Origin: PWQG01 sp040882255
GTDB taxonomy: Bacteria; Pseudomonadota; Gammaproteobacteria; Pseudomonadales; Pseudohongiellaceae
Direction of reading: 5' to 3'
Length of the DNA stretch: 64,000 nt
Assembly: GCA_040882255.1 (NCBI GenBank)
Contig: JBBEBP010000016.1
Coordinates: 496,001-560,000, forward strand
Part shown: positions 42,308-51,933 of the stretch, one piece after another
Numbering within the stretch: position 1 is the stretch's first letter
Layout of the letters: each line of letters opens with the position of its first letter
The notes under the pieces: generated by a model
The model's database searches: none
What the model was told of the DNA's origin: nothing
The model's input: the letters and a program-made list of their open reading frames with translations, nothing else
Made by a program: the position numbers and the translations under genes

Positions 42308-44199
42308 CACTGGCCTCGCAGGAACCACTTGTCCAGGTCGGCCAGGCTCTGGTACACCCAGGTCGGCCGGCCATGGTTGCACTGATCACTGCGCTCCGTA
42401 CGCTCCATATCACGCAGCAGTGCATTCATTTCCGGAATACCCAGATTGCGGTTGGCTCGCACCGAACCGTGACAGGCCATGGTGGAGAGCAGCTCGTCAC
42501 GGTACTGACTGATCCGCCGGCTTTCGCCATGCTCGAGGATATCGGATAACACATCACGCACCAGCTGCTCGACATCGGCGCGGGCCAGCAAAACCGGCAC
42601 CTGACGGACAATGATCGACTCGGCCGCCACCCTCTCGATCTCCAGCCCCAGCTCCTGCAGGGCGCCGGCCTGTTCGGCGGCACAGTCGGCCTCCGCCTGG
42701 CTGACCGCAATGGAGACCGGAACCAGCAGGGGTTGTGCCCTTATGCCCTCCTCGTCGCGCGAGGTTTTCATGCGCTCATAGGTGATCCGCTCATGCGCGG
42801 CATGCATATCCACCATAACCAGCCCTTCTCGATTCTGGGCCAGAATGTAGATACCGTGTAATTGCGCCAGCGCATACCCCAGCGGGGGCACTTCCTCGTC
42901 CTCGGACAGCCGCTGATAGACCTGCATCTGGTCATTGATGCCGGCGTGATCCGGTGTCGCCGAGCGCGACCAGCCTCCGGCTGCGGGCCAGGCTCCGCCG
43001 GCCGGACCCGACGGCCTCCCGGCCGACGCAGCCGCCTCGTCCGGTGCCGGTCCCATGCCCGGCGGTATCAGCTCACCGGTCTGTTCGTCGACACGCAACC
43101 CCAGACCGCCCTGCACGGGAATGCTGCCGCTTTCTTCACTGGTTCTCGCGGCCTGCTCCGGACTCGTCTGTTCCGCCAGCCGATCGCCCGGCCGCAGGTC
43201 AGCCAGCGCCCGGTGCAGGGAGCGAAACAGAAAGTCGTGCACCAGCCGGCCGTCACGGAAACGCACCTCATGCTTGGTGGGATGCACATTGACATCCACC
43301 TGTGCCGGATCCAGCTCCAGATACAATACATAGGCCGGGTGCCGGCCGTGATACAACACGTCCTGATAGGCCTGCCGTATGGCATGCGTGACCAGCTTGT
43401 CGCGGATCACGCGGCCATTGACGTAGAAATACTGCAGATCAGCCTGACTGCGGGAGAAGGTCGGCAGACTGACCCAGCCATGCAGGCGCAGGCCCGAAGC
43501 CTCCATATCAACGTGGACGGAATTGTCGACAAAGGCCGGACCGCACACCAGTGATACCCGGCGTTCGCGAGCCATGTCCGAATCAGCCGCCTGCAGCTGA
43601 TGAATGGTGCGTTGATTGTGCCGCAGGCTGAAGCCGACATCGAAACGGCTCAGGGCCAGCTTTTTCATGACCTCTTCCAAACGCTGGAACTCGGTACGCT
43701 CGGTGCGCAGGAACTTGCGCCGCGCCGGCGTGTTGAAAAAAAGGTCCCGGACCTCGACCGTGGTGCCGACCGGATGCGCAGCCGGACGCACCTCGGCTTC
43801 CATTGTCTCGCCCTCGGCCTCTACCTGCCAGGCTACGTCATCCCCGGCATCCGCAGAGCGGGACGTCAGCTGCAGGCGTGAAACCGAACTGACGCTGGCC
43901 AGCGCCTCGCCCCGGAACCCGAGACTGGCAATATGCTCCAGATCATCCAGGGTGACGATCTTGCTGGTGGCATGCCGGCTCAACGCCAGGGGCAGGTCGT
44001 CCCGCGCAATGCCGCAGCCGTCGTCACGGAGGCGGATCAACCTCACGCCGCCCTGCTCCACCTCGATATCCACACGCCGGGCACCTGCATCCAGGCTGTT
44101 TTCCAGCAGCTCCTTGACGACGGAGGCCGGGCGCTCGACCACTTCGCCAGCGGCAATCTGGTTGGCCAGTCTCTGATTGAGCAAGGCAATTCGGGGCAT
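42307..44199 (-). CDS. mutL: DNA mismatch repair protein MutL
   Basis: 630 residues. The GHKL ATPase has IAAGEVVERPASVVKELLENSLDAGA, the Gly box DDGCGIARDDL, the ATSKI loop and LGFRGEALASVSSVS. The C-terminal dimerisation domain ends in RANRNLGIPEMNALLRDME and NHGRPTW. No DQHA-x2-E-x4-E endonuclease motif is seen (it reads DMHAAHERITYE), in agreement with the nuclease-less MutL of gammaproteobacteria that use MutH. A Gly/Ala/Pro-rich linker (about 355-410) joins the domains. Confidence 0.96.
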   Translation of the reverse strand: MPRIALLNQRLANQIAAGEVVERPASVVKELLENSLDAGARRVDIEVEQGGVRLIRLRDDGCGIARDDLPLALSRHATSKIVTLDDLEHIASLGFRGEALASVSSVSRLQLTSRSADAGDDVAWQVEAEGETMEAEVRPAAHPVGTTVEVRDLFFNTPARRKFLRTERTEFQRLEEVMKKLALSRFDVGFSLRHNQRTIHQLQAADSDMARERRVSLVCGPAFVDNSVHVDMEASGLRLHGWVSLPTFSRSQADLQYFYVNGRVIRDKLVTHAIRQAYQDVLYHGRHPAYVLYLELDPAQVDVNVHPTKHEVRFRDGRLVHDFLFRSLHRALADLRPGDRLAEQTSPEQAARTSEESGSIPVQGGLGLRVDEQTGELIPPGMGPAPDEAAASAGRPSGPAGGAWPAAGGWSRSATPDHAGINDQMQVYQRLSEDEEVPPLGYALAQLHGIYILAQNREGLVMVDMHAAHERITYERMKTSRDEEGIRAQPLLVPVSIAVSQAEADCAAEQAGALQELGLEIERVAAESIIVRQVPVLLARADVEQLVRDVLSDILEHGESRRISQYRDELLSTMACHGSVRANRNLGIPEMNALLRDMERTERSDQCNHGRPTWVYQSLADLDKWFLRGQ

Positions 44200-44219
44200 G
44201 GGACAACAGAAACCTTATA

Positions 44220-45608
44220 TTACGATGCGGGAATGACCAGTACCTGGCCGATGCGGATGACATCTCCGTTGAGATTGTTGACTTCGCGCAGGCGCGACAG
44301 GCTGACACCGTGCTGCTGAGCGATCTGCGAAAGACTGTCACCGCGACGCACCACATACTCACCGCCAACGGGCATGTTCAGATCGGGCAGCGCTCCGGAG
44401 GCCTTCTGCCAGGCCAGTAACGAGTCCTCCGGAGGCGTCTCGCGGAAGTAACTCCTCACCCCATGCACAATGGCATCAGCCAGCCGCCCCTGGTATCCGG
44501 AACTGGTCAGCAGACGCGCTTCGGAGGGATTGGACAGGTATCCGGTCTCGATCAGCAGTGACGGAATATCGGGAGAACGCAACACCCACAGGTTGGCACG
44601 CTGCGGCTTGTCCCTTCGCAATACAGCCACCCGCCCCAACGACTCAAGAATATGGGCGCCGGCATTGATACTTTGCTCGATGCTCCAGCTCATGGACAGA
44701 TCCAGCAGCGTAAGCGCCAAGTCTTCCTCATACTGGGCCAGACTGGTCTCACCCGTCAACCCGCCCAGCAGCCCGGCGGAGTTTTCACGCTCAGCTACCC
44801 GGCGATTGTTCTCGGCTTCCGCCGTGCTCTGCGACAACGCGTAGATCGTGACACCCTCGGCCCGCGATGACCGGAAGGAGTCCGCATGAATGGACAGGAA
44901 GATGTCCGCCCGGTTGTTGCGCGCCAGCTGTGGGCGACGTTGCAGTTGTACGAAATAGTCTCCGCTGCGGACCATCACCGGCCGGTATCCCGGCATATTT
45001 TCCAACCGCTCGTAGACGGCACGCGATATGGCCAACGCCACGTCTTTTTCACGGATACGACCGTCGTGACCGATGGCACCGGGATCATCTCCGCCATGCC
45101 CGGCGTCAATGGCCACCACCACATCCCTTCTGGGACTGTCGGCTTCCTCCGCCGGGGCCTGCGGCTCGCGCACCGGCGAGCTACGGTCCAGATCATACAG
45201 GTCCACAACCAGTCGATGACCAGACTCATCGTTGGGTTCCAGCGTAAAACTGGTGGGATTCACTGCCCGGGACAGATCCAGCACCACACGCAGGTCATCA
45301 CCATCGCGTACGGCATGGCGGATGCCGGTAACCGGGCTGCCGGAAAAATCGATACCCTCCACGTCGGCACGCAGCCGGGCGTCGCTGACGTCGATCACCA
45401 CCCGGTACGGGTCCTCCAGCATGAACACGCTGTACTCCACCCGCTGCGCCGTATCCAATACCAGCCGGCTGTATTCGCTGTCCCTCCAGAACCGGGCATC
45501 CACAATGTCGGCGGCCAGGGTCGGCGCCGACAACAGGGCACACAGCAGCGTGAGCACCACTGAGCGGATCCGGCTCCAGGAAACAGATTGCCTGTTCGTC
45601 ATTCGCAT
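44220..45608 (-). CDS. amiC: Periplasmic N-acetylmuramoyl-L-alanine amidase with AMIN and LysM domains
   Basis: 462 residues from the ATG at 45608 (another Met follows two codons on). Signal peptide (SVVLTLLCALLSAPTLA), then an AMIN domain (VDARFWRDSEYSRLVLDT) that targets the septal wall or Tol-Pal, then Amidase_3 with zinc ligands in VVAIDAGHGGDDPGAIG, the Glu of KDVALAISR, and FLSIHADSF, and the catalytic Glu in LLIETGYLSN. A single LysM (YVVRRGDSLSQIAQQHGVSL) closes the protein, the AmiB/AmiC layout of gammaproteobacteria. Cleaves septal peptidoglycan for daughter-cell separation. The AmiB versus AmiC choice is not certain. Confidence 0.92.
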   Translation of the reverse strand: MRMTNRQSVSWSRIRSVVLTLLCALLSAPTLAADIVDARFWRDSEYSRLVLDTAQRVEYSVFMLEDPYRVVIDVSDARLRADVEGIDFSGSPVTGIRHAVRDGDDLRVVLDLSRAVNPTSFTLEPNDESGHRLVVDLYDLDRSSPVREPQAPAEEADSPRRDVVVAIDAGHGGDDPGAIGHDGRIREKDVALAISRAVYERLENMPGYRPVMVRSGDYFVQLQRRPQLARNNRADIFLSIHADSFRSSRAEGVTIYALSQSTAEAENNRRVAERENSAGLLGGLTGETSLAQYEEDLALTLLDLSMSWSIEQSINAGAHILESLGRVAVLRRDKPQRANLWVLRSPDIPSLLIETGYLSNPSEARLLTSSGYQGRLADAIVHGVRSYFRETPPEDSLLAWQKASGALPDLNMPVGGEYVVRRGDSLSQIAQQHGVSLSRLREVNNLNGDVIRIGQVLVIPAS

Positions 45609-45612
45609 GCCG

Positions 45613-46122
45613 TCATGTCGTAAGCCAGTTCCGTGCCAGGGATCGGACGAGCTGCGCACCGGTCACATCCGATGCACGCCAGTGCAGATTCCGCCCGTTC
45701 TGATGCGGCATCAGCCGGACCACCAGGTTGGCAGGCGGCAGGATACCCGCGCCACGATCCGGCCATTCCACCAGACACAGGCGCCCGGCTTCAAAACACT
45801 CGTCCACCCCGAGGAATTCTACCTCCCCGGGGTCACTCAGTCGATACAGGTCGAAGTGACAGACCGGTATCCGCGTTTCCTCGTAGGGCTCCAGCAGCGT
45901 ATAAGTGGGACTTTTCACGGCCCCGGCATGACCCAGCCCACGCATCACTCCTCGCGCCAGACAGGTCTTGCCCGCGCCGAGGTCACCTTCCAGATAGATC
46001 ATCAACGCCGCCGGAAGCTTTCCGCAGAGCCTTTCGGCGGCCCGTCCCAGTGCCGCCCCCGCTGCCTCCGTGGCCTGCTCATCGTCCAGAAACACGCTCC
46101 CTTCCTGCTGCGTGTCCGTCAT
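45613..46122 (-). CDS. tsaE: tRNA threonylcarbamoyladenosine biosynthesis ATPase TsaE
   Basis: 169 residues. The P-loop GDLGAGKTCLARGVMRGLG, the switch SPTYTLLEPYE and the Walker B-like HFDLYRLSDPGEVEFLG are complete. With TsaB, TsaC and TsaD it makes the t6A37 modification of ANN-decoding tRNAs. Overlaps the nnrDE gene at its 5' end by 4 nt. Confidence 0.95.
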   Translation of the reverse strand: MTDTQQEGSVFLDDEQATEAAGAALGRAAERLCGKLPAALMIYLEGDLGAGKTCLARGVMRGLGHAGAVKSPTYTLLEPYEETRIPVCHFDLYRLSDPGEVEFLGVDECFEAGRLCLVEWPDRGAGILPPANLVVRLMPHQNGRNLHWRASDVTGAQLVRSLARNWLTT

Positions 46123-47750
46123 GCCTGCCGCCGCTGCTGACTGACCAGTCGGTGGATGAAGGGCATCAGGTCACTGGCCAGCATGCCCCGTTCGCCACCC
46201 TCGCCCGCTGCCAGATCGGCGCTCTCTCCATGGATCGCTACTGCCGCCCGGACAGCCCGGTCCAGCGGCATGCGCTGGGCCAGCAGCCCGCCAGCAAGCC
46301 CTGCCAGCACATCCCCCATGCCGCCGGTCGCCATGCCCGGATTGCCTTCCGTACAGATGTCCATACCGATTGCAGCCGGGCCGCCGGCCATGGCCACACC
46401 GCCATCTTGCGGATAACACACCACCGTACCCACTCCCTTGAGCAACGCCACCCCGCCCCAGCGCTGCTGCAATGCCTGTGCCGCAGCAAAGCGATCCGCC
46501 TGCACATCGGCCACGCTACAGGCCAGCAGGCGGGCTGCCTCACCGGGGTGGGGAGTGAGGACGGTCAGATCCGGCAATGGCTCGGGCAGGGAGAGTTCCC
46601 CGGCCCTGCCCAGCAACACCAATGCATCCGCGTCCAGAACCAATGGCAGACCATTGTCGCGCTGCCACTGGATCAGTTGCCGCAAGACAGCCACCGACCA
46701 CTCCGACTGCCCCAGTCCCGGGCCAGCCACCAGTGCGGTGGCCGACTGCAGCGCTGGCAACATCGCCGGCAGAAGGTCGCCCGGCTGCAGTGAGGCTTCG
46801 TCCAGCCCTCTCACCATCACCTCCGGACGCCGGCTCAGCGACGGCGCCACATGCTCGGATCGGGTCAGCAGGCAGACCGTGCCGGCACCGCTTCTTGCCG
46901 CTGCTTCGGCACAAAGGAGGGCAGCCCCGCCGTATCCGCAATCGCCACCAGCCACCACCACGCGCCCGCAGTCGCCCTTATGGGTCGCCAGAGTGCGCGA
47001 CGGCAACCAGGGCAATACCGTCTGAACCGTCAGACGCCAGGCGGATGGCGGCCAGACGGAAGCCTGTTCATACAGGTCACCCGGCACGGCCAGACGATCG
47101 AAAACCAGCTCACCGCGCTGATCCGGTCCGTCGGCTGTGAAAAGTCCACGGTTCAGACCGATGAAGGAAACCGTCACGGCCGCCGATATGGCAACGCCGG
47201 CGATGCAGCCCGTATCGCTGTCCAGCCCGGAGGGAACATCCACAGCCAGCACCGGCAGAGTACTGCGATTGATCTGTTCGATGGCCTCCCTGTAGGGCGG
47301 GCGTACCTCGCCCCGGATACCGGTACCCAGCATGGCATCCACCACCACACAACCGGGCGCTCCACCACGCTGACACCGGCGCTGCAGCGCTTCGGCGATA
47401 CCATCCGGCGTGGCCTCCTCGATGGCCACCTCATGCCGGACCGCCAGATCACGCGCACTGCCCGCCTCCCCTTTCAGCTTTTCTACCGGCGCCAGCGCAT
47501 GCACCTCCACCGCCAGACCGCACTGCTTCGCCAACGCGGCCAGCACCAGCCCGTCTCCCCCGTTATTGCCCGGCCCCGTGAAGATAAGCAGTTCACGGGC
47601 ACCGGGCCAACGCTCCTGTACGACACGGAGTAATACGGTCCCGGCGCGCTGCATCAGGTCAAAACCGGCAATGCCACCGGCCACGGCCAGACGGTCCAGC
47701 TCTCGGGTCTGCCCGGCAGTGTACAGTCGTTGATGAATCGTTCGCGGCAT
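46119..47750 (-). CDS. nnrDE: Bifunctional NAD(P)H-hydrate epimerase/ADP-dependent dehydratase
   Basis: 543 residues. The N-terminal YjeF_N epimerase domain carries ELLIFTGPGNNGGDGLVLAALA and VVDAMLGTGIRGEV; the C-terminal ribokinase-like dehydratase has RVVVAGGDCGYGGAALLCAEAA, LTPHPGEAARLL, and the end motif GNPGMATGGMGDVLAGLAGG with the catalytic Asp. It repairs hydrated NADH and NADPH. It begins on the last base of the MarR-family gene (TGATG) and overlaps tsaE. Confidence 0.95.
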   Translation of the reverse strand: MPRTIHQRLYTAGQTRELDRLAVAGGIAGFDLMQRAGTVLLRVVQERWPGARELLIFTGPGNNGGDGLVLAALAKQCGLAVEVHALAPVEKLKGEAGSARDLAVRHEVAIEEATPDGIAEALQRRCQRGGAPGCVVVDAMLGTGIRGEVRPPYREAIEQINRSTLPVLAVDVPSGLDSDTGCIAGVAISAAVTVSFIGLNRGLFTADGPDQRGELVFDRLAVPGDLYEQASVWPPSAWRLTVQTVLPWLPSRTLATHKGDCGRVVVAGGDCGYGGAALLCAEAAARSGAGTVCLLTRSEHVAPSLSRRPEVMVRGLDEASLQPGDLLPAMLPALQSATALVAGPGLGQSEWSVAVLRQLIQWQRDNGLPLVLDADALVLLGRAGELSLPEPLPDLTVLTPHPGEAARLLACSVADVQADRFAAAQALQQRWGGVALLKGVGTVVCYPQDGGVAMAGGPAAIGMDICTEGNPGMATGGMGDVLAGLAGGLLAQRMPLDRAVRAAVAIHGESADLAAGEGGERGMLASDLMPFIHRLVSQQRRQA

Positions 47751-48196
47751 CAGCCCATTCTGGCAATCAGACGATGAATGAGGCGTAAGGCGGCCTCCAG
47801 CTCCTCAACCGGAACATCTTCGGTATGCTCGATGGCCCAGGGATCCTGGACAGCGCGCAACGCGTTGTAGGTCTGCTGCCCCTGCTCGGTCAATATTACC
47901 AGCGGAGAACGCTTGTGACGGGGATTATCGGCATACGTCAACAGGTCGTCCTCCTTCATCACATCAGTAATCCGCTGCACGGCCTGGCGCGACTGCCCCA
48001 GCGTACGCGCAATGGCCGGGACGGTGACGCCGCCTGGTGACAGGGCAATCACACCAATCACTTTCCAGCGAGCGCTGGTCAGGCCGAGACTGCCGGCCAT
48101 CCGGTCCCCTTCCGCCTGCAGAATGCCATTCAGCCGGAAAATGGACAGCACCAGATCAAGAAACAGCTTGCGTTTCGGCGAATGCACGAGCGTCAC
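47750..48196 (-). CDS. MarR-family transcriptional regulator
   Basis: 148 residues. Winged helix-turn-helix core: the recognition region VTVPAIARTLGQSRQAVQRITDVMKEDDLLTYADNP, with the wing HKRSPLVILTEQGQQTYN. The flanking helices provide dimerisation. MarR proteins typically respond to small aromatic or oxidative ligands and repress nearby genes. It stands at the head of the nnrDE-tsaE-amiC-mutL operon, sharing one base with nnrDE, so it may be the first cistron. Ligand unknown. Confidence 0.85.
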   Translation of the reverse strand: MTLVHSPKRKLFLDLVLSIFRLNGILQAEGDRMAGSLGLTSARWKVIGVIALSPGGVTVPAIARTLGQSRQAVQRITDVMKEDDLLTYADNPRHKRSPLVILTEQGQQTYNALRAVQDPWAIEHTEDVPVEELEAALRLIHRLIARMG

Positions 48197-48241
48197 CCTC
48201 CCAGGGAGCCTTCGAACAGGTGTGACATCATCTTACCATCT

Positions 48242-50470
48242 TTACTCGGTTTCCGGGTCATAACGATTGACCGGCGACGGACCGTACGACAGCCAGGTCT
48301 CATTGGTCTGCTGACCAACCCCGGGTTCACTCCAGTCACAGACCCCCTGCGGAAAGATCGACTCCAGTCGGGACTTTTCAGCGTCACTGAACGCCACCGC
48401 GTAGTCGTCGTAATCCACCGGCTTGAGCTGGCATTTGAGTATATCGTTGGTCAGGGGGCCACCCGCCACCAGGCGCAAACCAGCGTGTGGCGGATACAGC
48501 GTATTGCAGCGCCCTTCCGTATTGTCGAACAGCCGCTCCCGATTGAACTCGGCGTCTTCCACGATCCGCTCGCCGTCCGCATTAAAGCAGTCGTCCTGCA
48601 GGGCATCGGGCCGCCGCGCAGCGATCCATTCGCTCACCGGCATGTCAGGTTCCGGTGCCGACCGGATCGCTTCCAGCCATTCATCCATCAGGGCGAGGTT
48701 CTCCCGTTCCAGCGACACGGAACGATCATGCCGGCGAATCACGTAATTCCCGGCGTGACCATTGTCACGCGCCAGCCGGGCCCGGGTGGTGAAGGAATAG
48801 ACACTGGCGTGGAAGTTTCCCTCATCGTCCAGATAGGTCCGGTCATCGATGATCGGGACACGGGCCAGCCCGGCGCCACCGCTGGTGACGCGGCCCGTGG
48901 CGTAGGCCGCCCGGATGGCATTCATGTCCCCTTCCGTGCGTGCGGCTGTCGGTCGATAGTCGATATCCCAACCCCCGAACGACTCATTCAGCGACAGAAA
49001 CAGCTCCGTGTCGATCAAGCCTTCATTGAGCGCCTCCAGGCCGTACTGTACGCCCACGTTGTCATGTGGGCTGGGCGCCACCTCCCGGTCACTGGCCAGT
49101 TCATCATGGCTGCGCTGACCGAACACGTTGCGCATACCGTCATAAATGGAGCAGCGGGCTCCGTCCGGGTTGTCCTGCGCATCGTAGCGCGCATGGGCAG
49201 GAATCGCTTCCGGGCAGTCGTACGGGGAAATCCGGTCGGGCCGCTGGCCCAGCGATTCGTTGCACAGATACCAGTTGGGCCACCCGCCGATGGCGGCCCG
49301 GGTCTCGTCATCCAGTCCCGGGCCCGAATCATTGACAAAGCGCCGCAGCGGGCCGCTGCATTCCTGCGCATCCGTGAAATAGGTCACGGCGTCGGAGAAC
49401 GTCATGCCCACCAGCAGGCCGTCCAGGATACCGGGATAGGCGCCGGCGATGAGTAATTGCTGCATGGCTCCTCCCGAGGAGCCACTGCCGATGGTGTGCC
49501 GGGGCACACCATACCGTTCGATAAAATGCTCCTTGACCATCATGGCCGTCTCGGCGGACACCACATCGTTGCAGCCACCCTGTGCATTGACATTCAGCGT
49601 GGAAGAGGCAACGGCATAGCCCTGGGACAACATCATGTCCCGCAGCACTCCACCCGTGGAAGTACCCTGAAAGTAACCGGCTTCACAGCCACCACCAAAA
49701 GTGTAGACCAGACGGCTGTTCCAGGCAGTGGGCGTACTCTCCGGAGGCCGGGTCGGGTCAGGGCGCCGGCTTACCGGGTCAAAAGGCATGGCGATCTGGT
49801 AGATGGCCCGGTTCAGGGCTCCGGTTTCCAGACGCACCACATAGGGAATCTCGCGTCCTTCCGTTATCTCCACCATTGCTACGTCGGCGGGCGGATTGTC
49901 GGGATCATCCAATGACTGAAAATCTTCTCCACCTTCCGCCATGTAGACATAGTCCACCGTGGCAGGCAGCATACAGTCCTCGTCCACCCGGGAGGTATCC
50001 AGGTACTCGCCATTGCCGATGGCGAAGCGGCGGGCTTCGCCATCGCTGTCCGGCGCCAATTCGTCGACGCAGAAATAAGGCTGCTGGTGGTCACCGGAAA
50101 TCACCGGACCACTGGCCGGGTAATTGACCAGCGAGAGGCCGGCCTCCGCCTGGCCCGACACCACGACTACCCGGTTCTCACCTTCGTCAAGTCCGGTGAG
50201 GCGATGACGGTAGACGCGCTGACCGTCCCGCTCCTCGTACAATACCAGCGGCGTGGTGGACGGCGTGTCGTTGATCAGCAGCCCGGGCACACTGTCCCCG
50301 CTGTGCGTGATTTCCAGCAACGCATCGCCGGCCGTGACCAGGTGTGGCTGACCCGAGAGCAGTTCCATTGACAGCTGTGCCGTAGGCGAGGAGGGAGAGT
50401 CAGGCTCGGAACAGGCGGCCAGGGTCGCGGCAACAGCCAGACCCAGGGTGACCAGGCGACGCGCGCTCAT
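48242..50470 (-). CDS. Secreted DUF6351-like lipoprotein with alpha/beta-hydrolase features
   Basis: 742 residues from the ATG at 50470 (GGAGA upstream). A signal peptide ends in a lipobox, AATLAACSEPD. The first domain resembles DUF6351 (VTAGDALLEITHSGDSVPGLLIND, LVNYPASGPVISGDHQQPYFC). The following region has a hydrolase nucleophile elbow, IGSGSSGGAMQQLLIAG, with VYTFGGGCEAGYFQGT before it and a very large lid. Several Cys residues may form disulfides in the periplasm. Substrate unknown; the tannase/feruloyl-esterase-like elbow suggests a plant or algal ester, which is inference. Divergent from the DUF4159 gene. Confidence 0.72.
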   Translation of the reverse strand: MSARRLVTLGLAVAATLAACSEPDSPSSPTAQLSMELLSGQPHLVTAGDALLEITHSGDSVPGLLINDTPSTTPLVLYEERDGQRVYRHRLTGLDEGENRVVVVSGQAEAGLSLVNYPASGPVISGDHQQPYFCVDELAPDSDGEARRFAIGNGEYLDTSRVDEDCMLPATVDYVYMAEGGEDFQSLDDPDNPPADVAMVEITEGREIPYVVRLETGALNRAIYQIAMPFDPVSRRPDPTRPPESTPTAWNSRLVYTFGGGCEAGYFQGTSTGGVLRDMMLSQGYAVASSTLNVNAQGGCNDVVSAETAMMVKEHFIERYGVPRHTIGSGSSGGAMQQLLIAGAYPGILDGLLVGMTFSDAVTYFTDAQECSGPLRRFVNDSGPGLDDETRAAIGGWPNWYLCNESLGQRPDRISPYDCPEAIPAHARYDAQDNPDGARCSIYDGMRNVFGQRSHDELASDREVAPSPHDNVGVQYGLEALNEGLIDTELFLSLNESFGGWDIDYRPTAARTEGDMNAIRAAYATGRVTSGGAGLARVPIIDDRTYLDDEGNFHASVYSFTTRARLARDNGHAGNYVIRRHDRSVSLERENLALMDEWLEAIRSAPEPDMPVSEWIAARRPDALQDDCFNADGERIVEDAEFNRERLFDNTEGRCNTLYPPHAGLRLVAGGPLTNDILKCQLKPVDYDDYAVAFSDAEKSRLESIFPQGVCDWSEPGVGQQTNETWLSYGPSPVNRYDPETE

Positions 50471-50586
50471 TATTGTTGTCTCCTGTAGAACAATGACGAT
50501 AATGTCGCATGAAGCGGGTATTGAATCAAACGCCGGCTTGGAGGACACTGGGGTCCGTATTCCCGCACTATCGGTACCAGACCACG

Positions 50587-51408
50587 ATGACTCTGTTGCA
50601 TTCGGCCAGCCACATCACTGGAGCCGCTCTGTTGGCGGGCCTTCTCTCATGGCAGCCCCAGGCCGCCGCGCAACCCCTGTCGGGAGGATTGGGCAACAGC
50701 GCGGCACCCCCGGTCATCGAATCCGACGACCCCTATGACGAACTGGCCGGCGAATTTGCTTTTGTGCGATTGCAATATGATTCCCTGTACCAGGGTCGCT
50801 GGGGATATGGCGCCTGGTCGACCGATTTCCCGGCCGCCGACAACAATTTCCTGCGCGGCGTTTCCCGCCTCAGCAATATCCGGGTCATGCCGGAGCCCAT
50901 CGTGCTTCGCCTGGATGACGAGGAGATTTTCGAGTATCCGATCCTGTACGCACTGGAGATGGGCCGCGGTGGCGGACCGCGCTTTTCTCCGGAGGAAATC
51001 GATAACCTCAGGGAATACCTGCTGCGGGGTGGTTTCCTGCTGGTGGATGATTTCTGGGGCTCCCGTGAATGGGATGCGTTCGAAAGCGCAATCTCTGCCG
51101 TTTTTCCTGATCGCGAGATCGTGGATCTCCCTCCCGACCACGAAATCTTCAGCATCTACTACGATATCGACGGCCCCCGGATGATCCCCGCCCTGGGAAA
51201 CCCTTCCAATCGTCCCGAGCGTGATGCCACTCATGCCGTGCTGCGGGCCATCATGGATGACGAGGATCGCATCATGGTGCTGATCAACTGGAATACGGAC
51301 ATGGGCGACGGCTGGGAGCATACCTACCATCCCCGGTATCCGACACGGTACGCCAACCTGGCCTACCAGATGGGGCTGAACTACCTCATCTATACAATGA
51401 CGCACTGA
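50587..51408 (+). CDS. DUF4159 family exported protein
   Basis: 273 residues from the ATG at 50587, which starts a recognisable signal peptide (LLHSASHITGAALLAGLLSW, cleavage after AAAQ). An upstream in-frame ATG at 50509 is possible but gives no better signal. The mature part matches DUF4159: FAFVRLQYDSLYQGRWGYGAW, ILYALEMGRGGGPRFSPEEIDNLREYLLRGGFLLVDDFWG, and ILPDREIVDLPPDHEIF-type segments near the end. The fold resembles a glutamine amidotransferase-like flavodoxin fold without catalytic residues. Function unknown; 116 nt from the divergent hydrolase start. Confidence 0.75.
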   Translation: MTLLHSASHITGAALLAGLLSWQPQAAAQPLSGGLGNSAAPPVIESDDPYDELAGEFAFVRLQYDSLYQGRWGYGAWSTDFPAADNNFLRGVSRLSNIRVMPEPIVLRLDDEEIFEYPILYALEMGRGGGPRFSPEEIDNLREYLLRGGFLLVDDFWGSREWDAFESAISAVFPDREIVDLPPDHEIFSIYYDIDGPRMIPALGNPSNRPERDATHAVLRAIMDDEDRIMVLINWNTDMGDGWEHTYHPRYPTRYANLAYQMGLNYLIYTMTH

Positions 51409-51435
51409 TCACAGTGATCCGCCAGGCAAATGGCC

Positions 51436-51933
51436 CTATCCAATCGAGGGATGATCAAAGCTGTGTAACTCTGCCATTCCCGGGGCCACCTCATTCCAGC
51501 CATGCACATCGAACAGCAGGCAGGCACAGCCCCCACTGGGTACGTGATCGACGCTGACATTGTCGCAGAACCCGTTCAGCAATTCGGTTACCGCCGGATT
51601 ATGCCCCACAAGCATGATCGCTTCGAAACGATTGTCCAGTTGACGGCAGGACTCCAGCAACCGGCTTTCGCCGGCCAGATACAAGGCCCCTTCCGGCTGA
51701 ATGTCCGCCTCCTCCAACCCGAACTGCAAGGCGAACAACTCCGCAGTCTCCAGTGTGCGAGCTGCCGGGCTGCATACAATACGCTGTGGAAGAGAGGCCT
51801 CCCGGGACTTGAGCCGGATGGCCACGGCGGGCACAGCCCGGCGGCCGCGTTCACTCAGGGGGCGATCGAAATCACGCACTCCCGGCCCGGCCTCGCCGGC
51901 GTGAGCATGTCTGGCCAACCACAAGGTCTTCAT
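51436..51933 (-). CDS. sixA: Phosphohistidine phosphatase SixA
   Basis: 165 residues. Histidine phosphatase family: the phospho-acceptor His in LWLARHAHAGEA (RHA in place of the more common RHG), RPLSERGRRAVPAVA, IVCSPAARTLETAE and the second His loop MLVGHNPAVTELLN. SixA dephosphorylates histidine-phosphotransfer proteins such as NPr or HPt domains of ArcB. Convergent with the DUF4159 gene. Confidence 0.88.
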   Translation of the reverse strand: MKTLWLARHAHAGEAGPGVRDFDRPLSERGRRAVPAVAIRLKSREASLPQRIVCSPAARTLETAELFALQFGLEEADIQPEGALYLAGESRLLESCRQLDNRFEAIMLVGHNPAVTELLNGFCDNVSVDHVPSGGCACLLFDVHGWNEVAPGMAELHSFDHPSIG

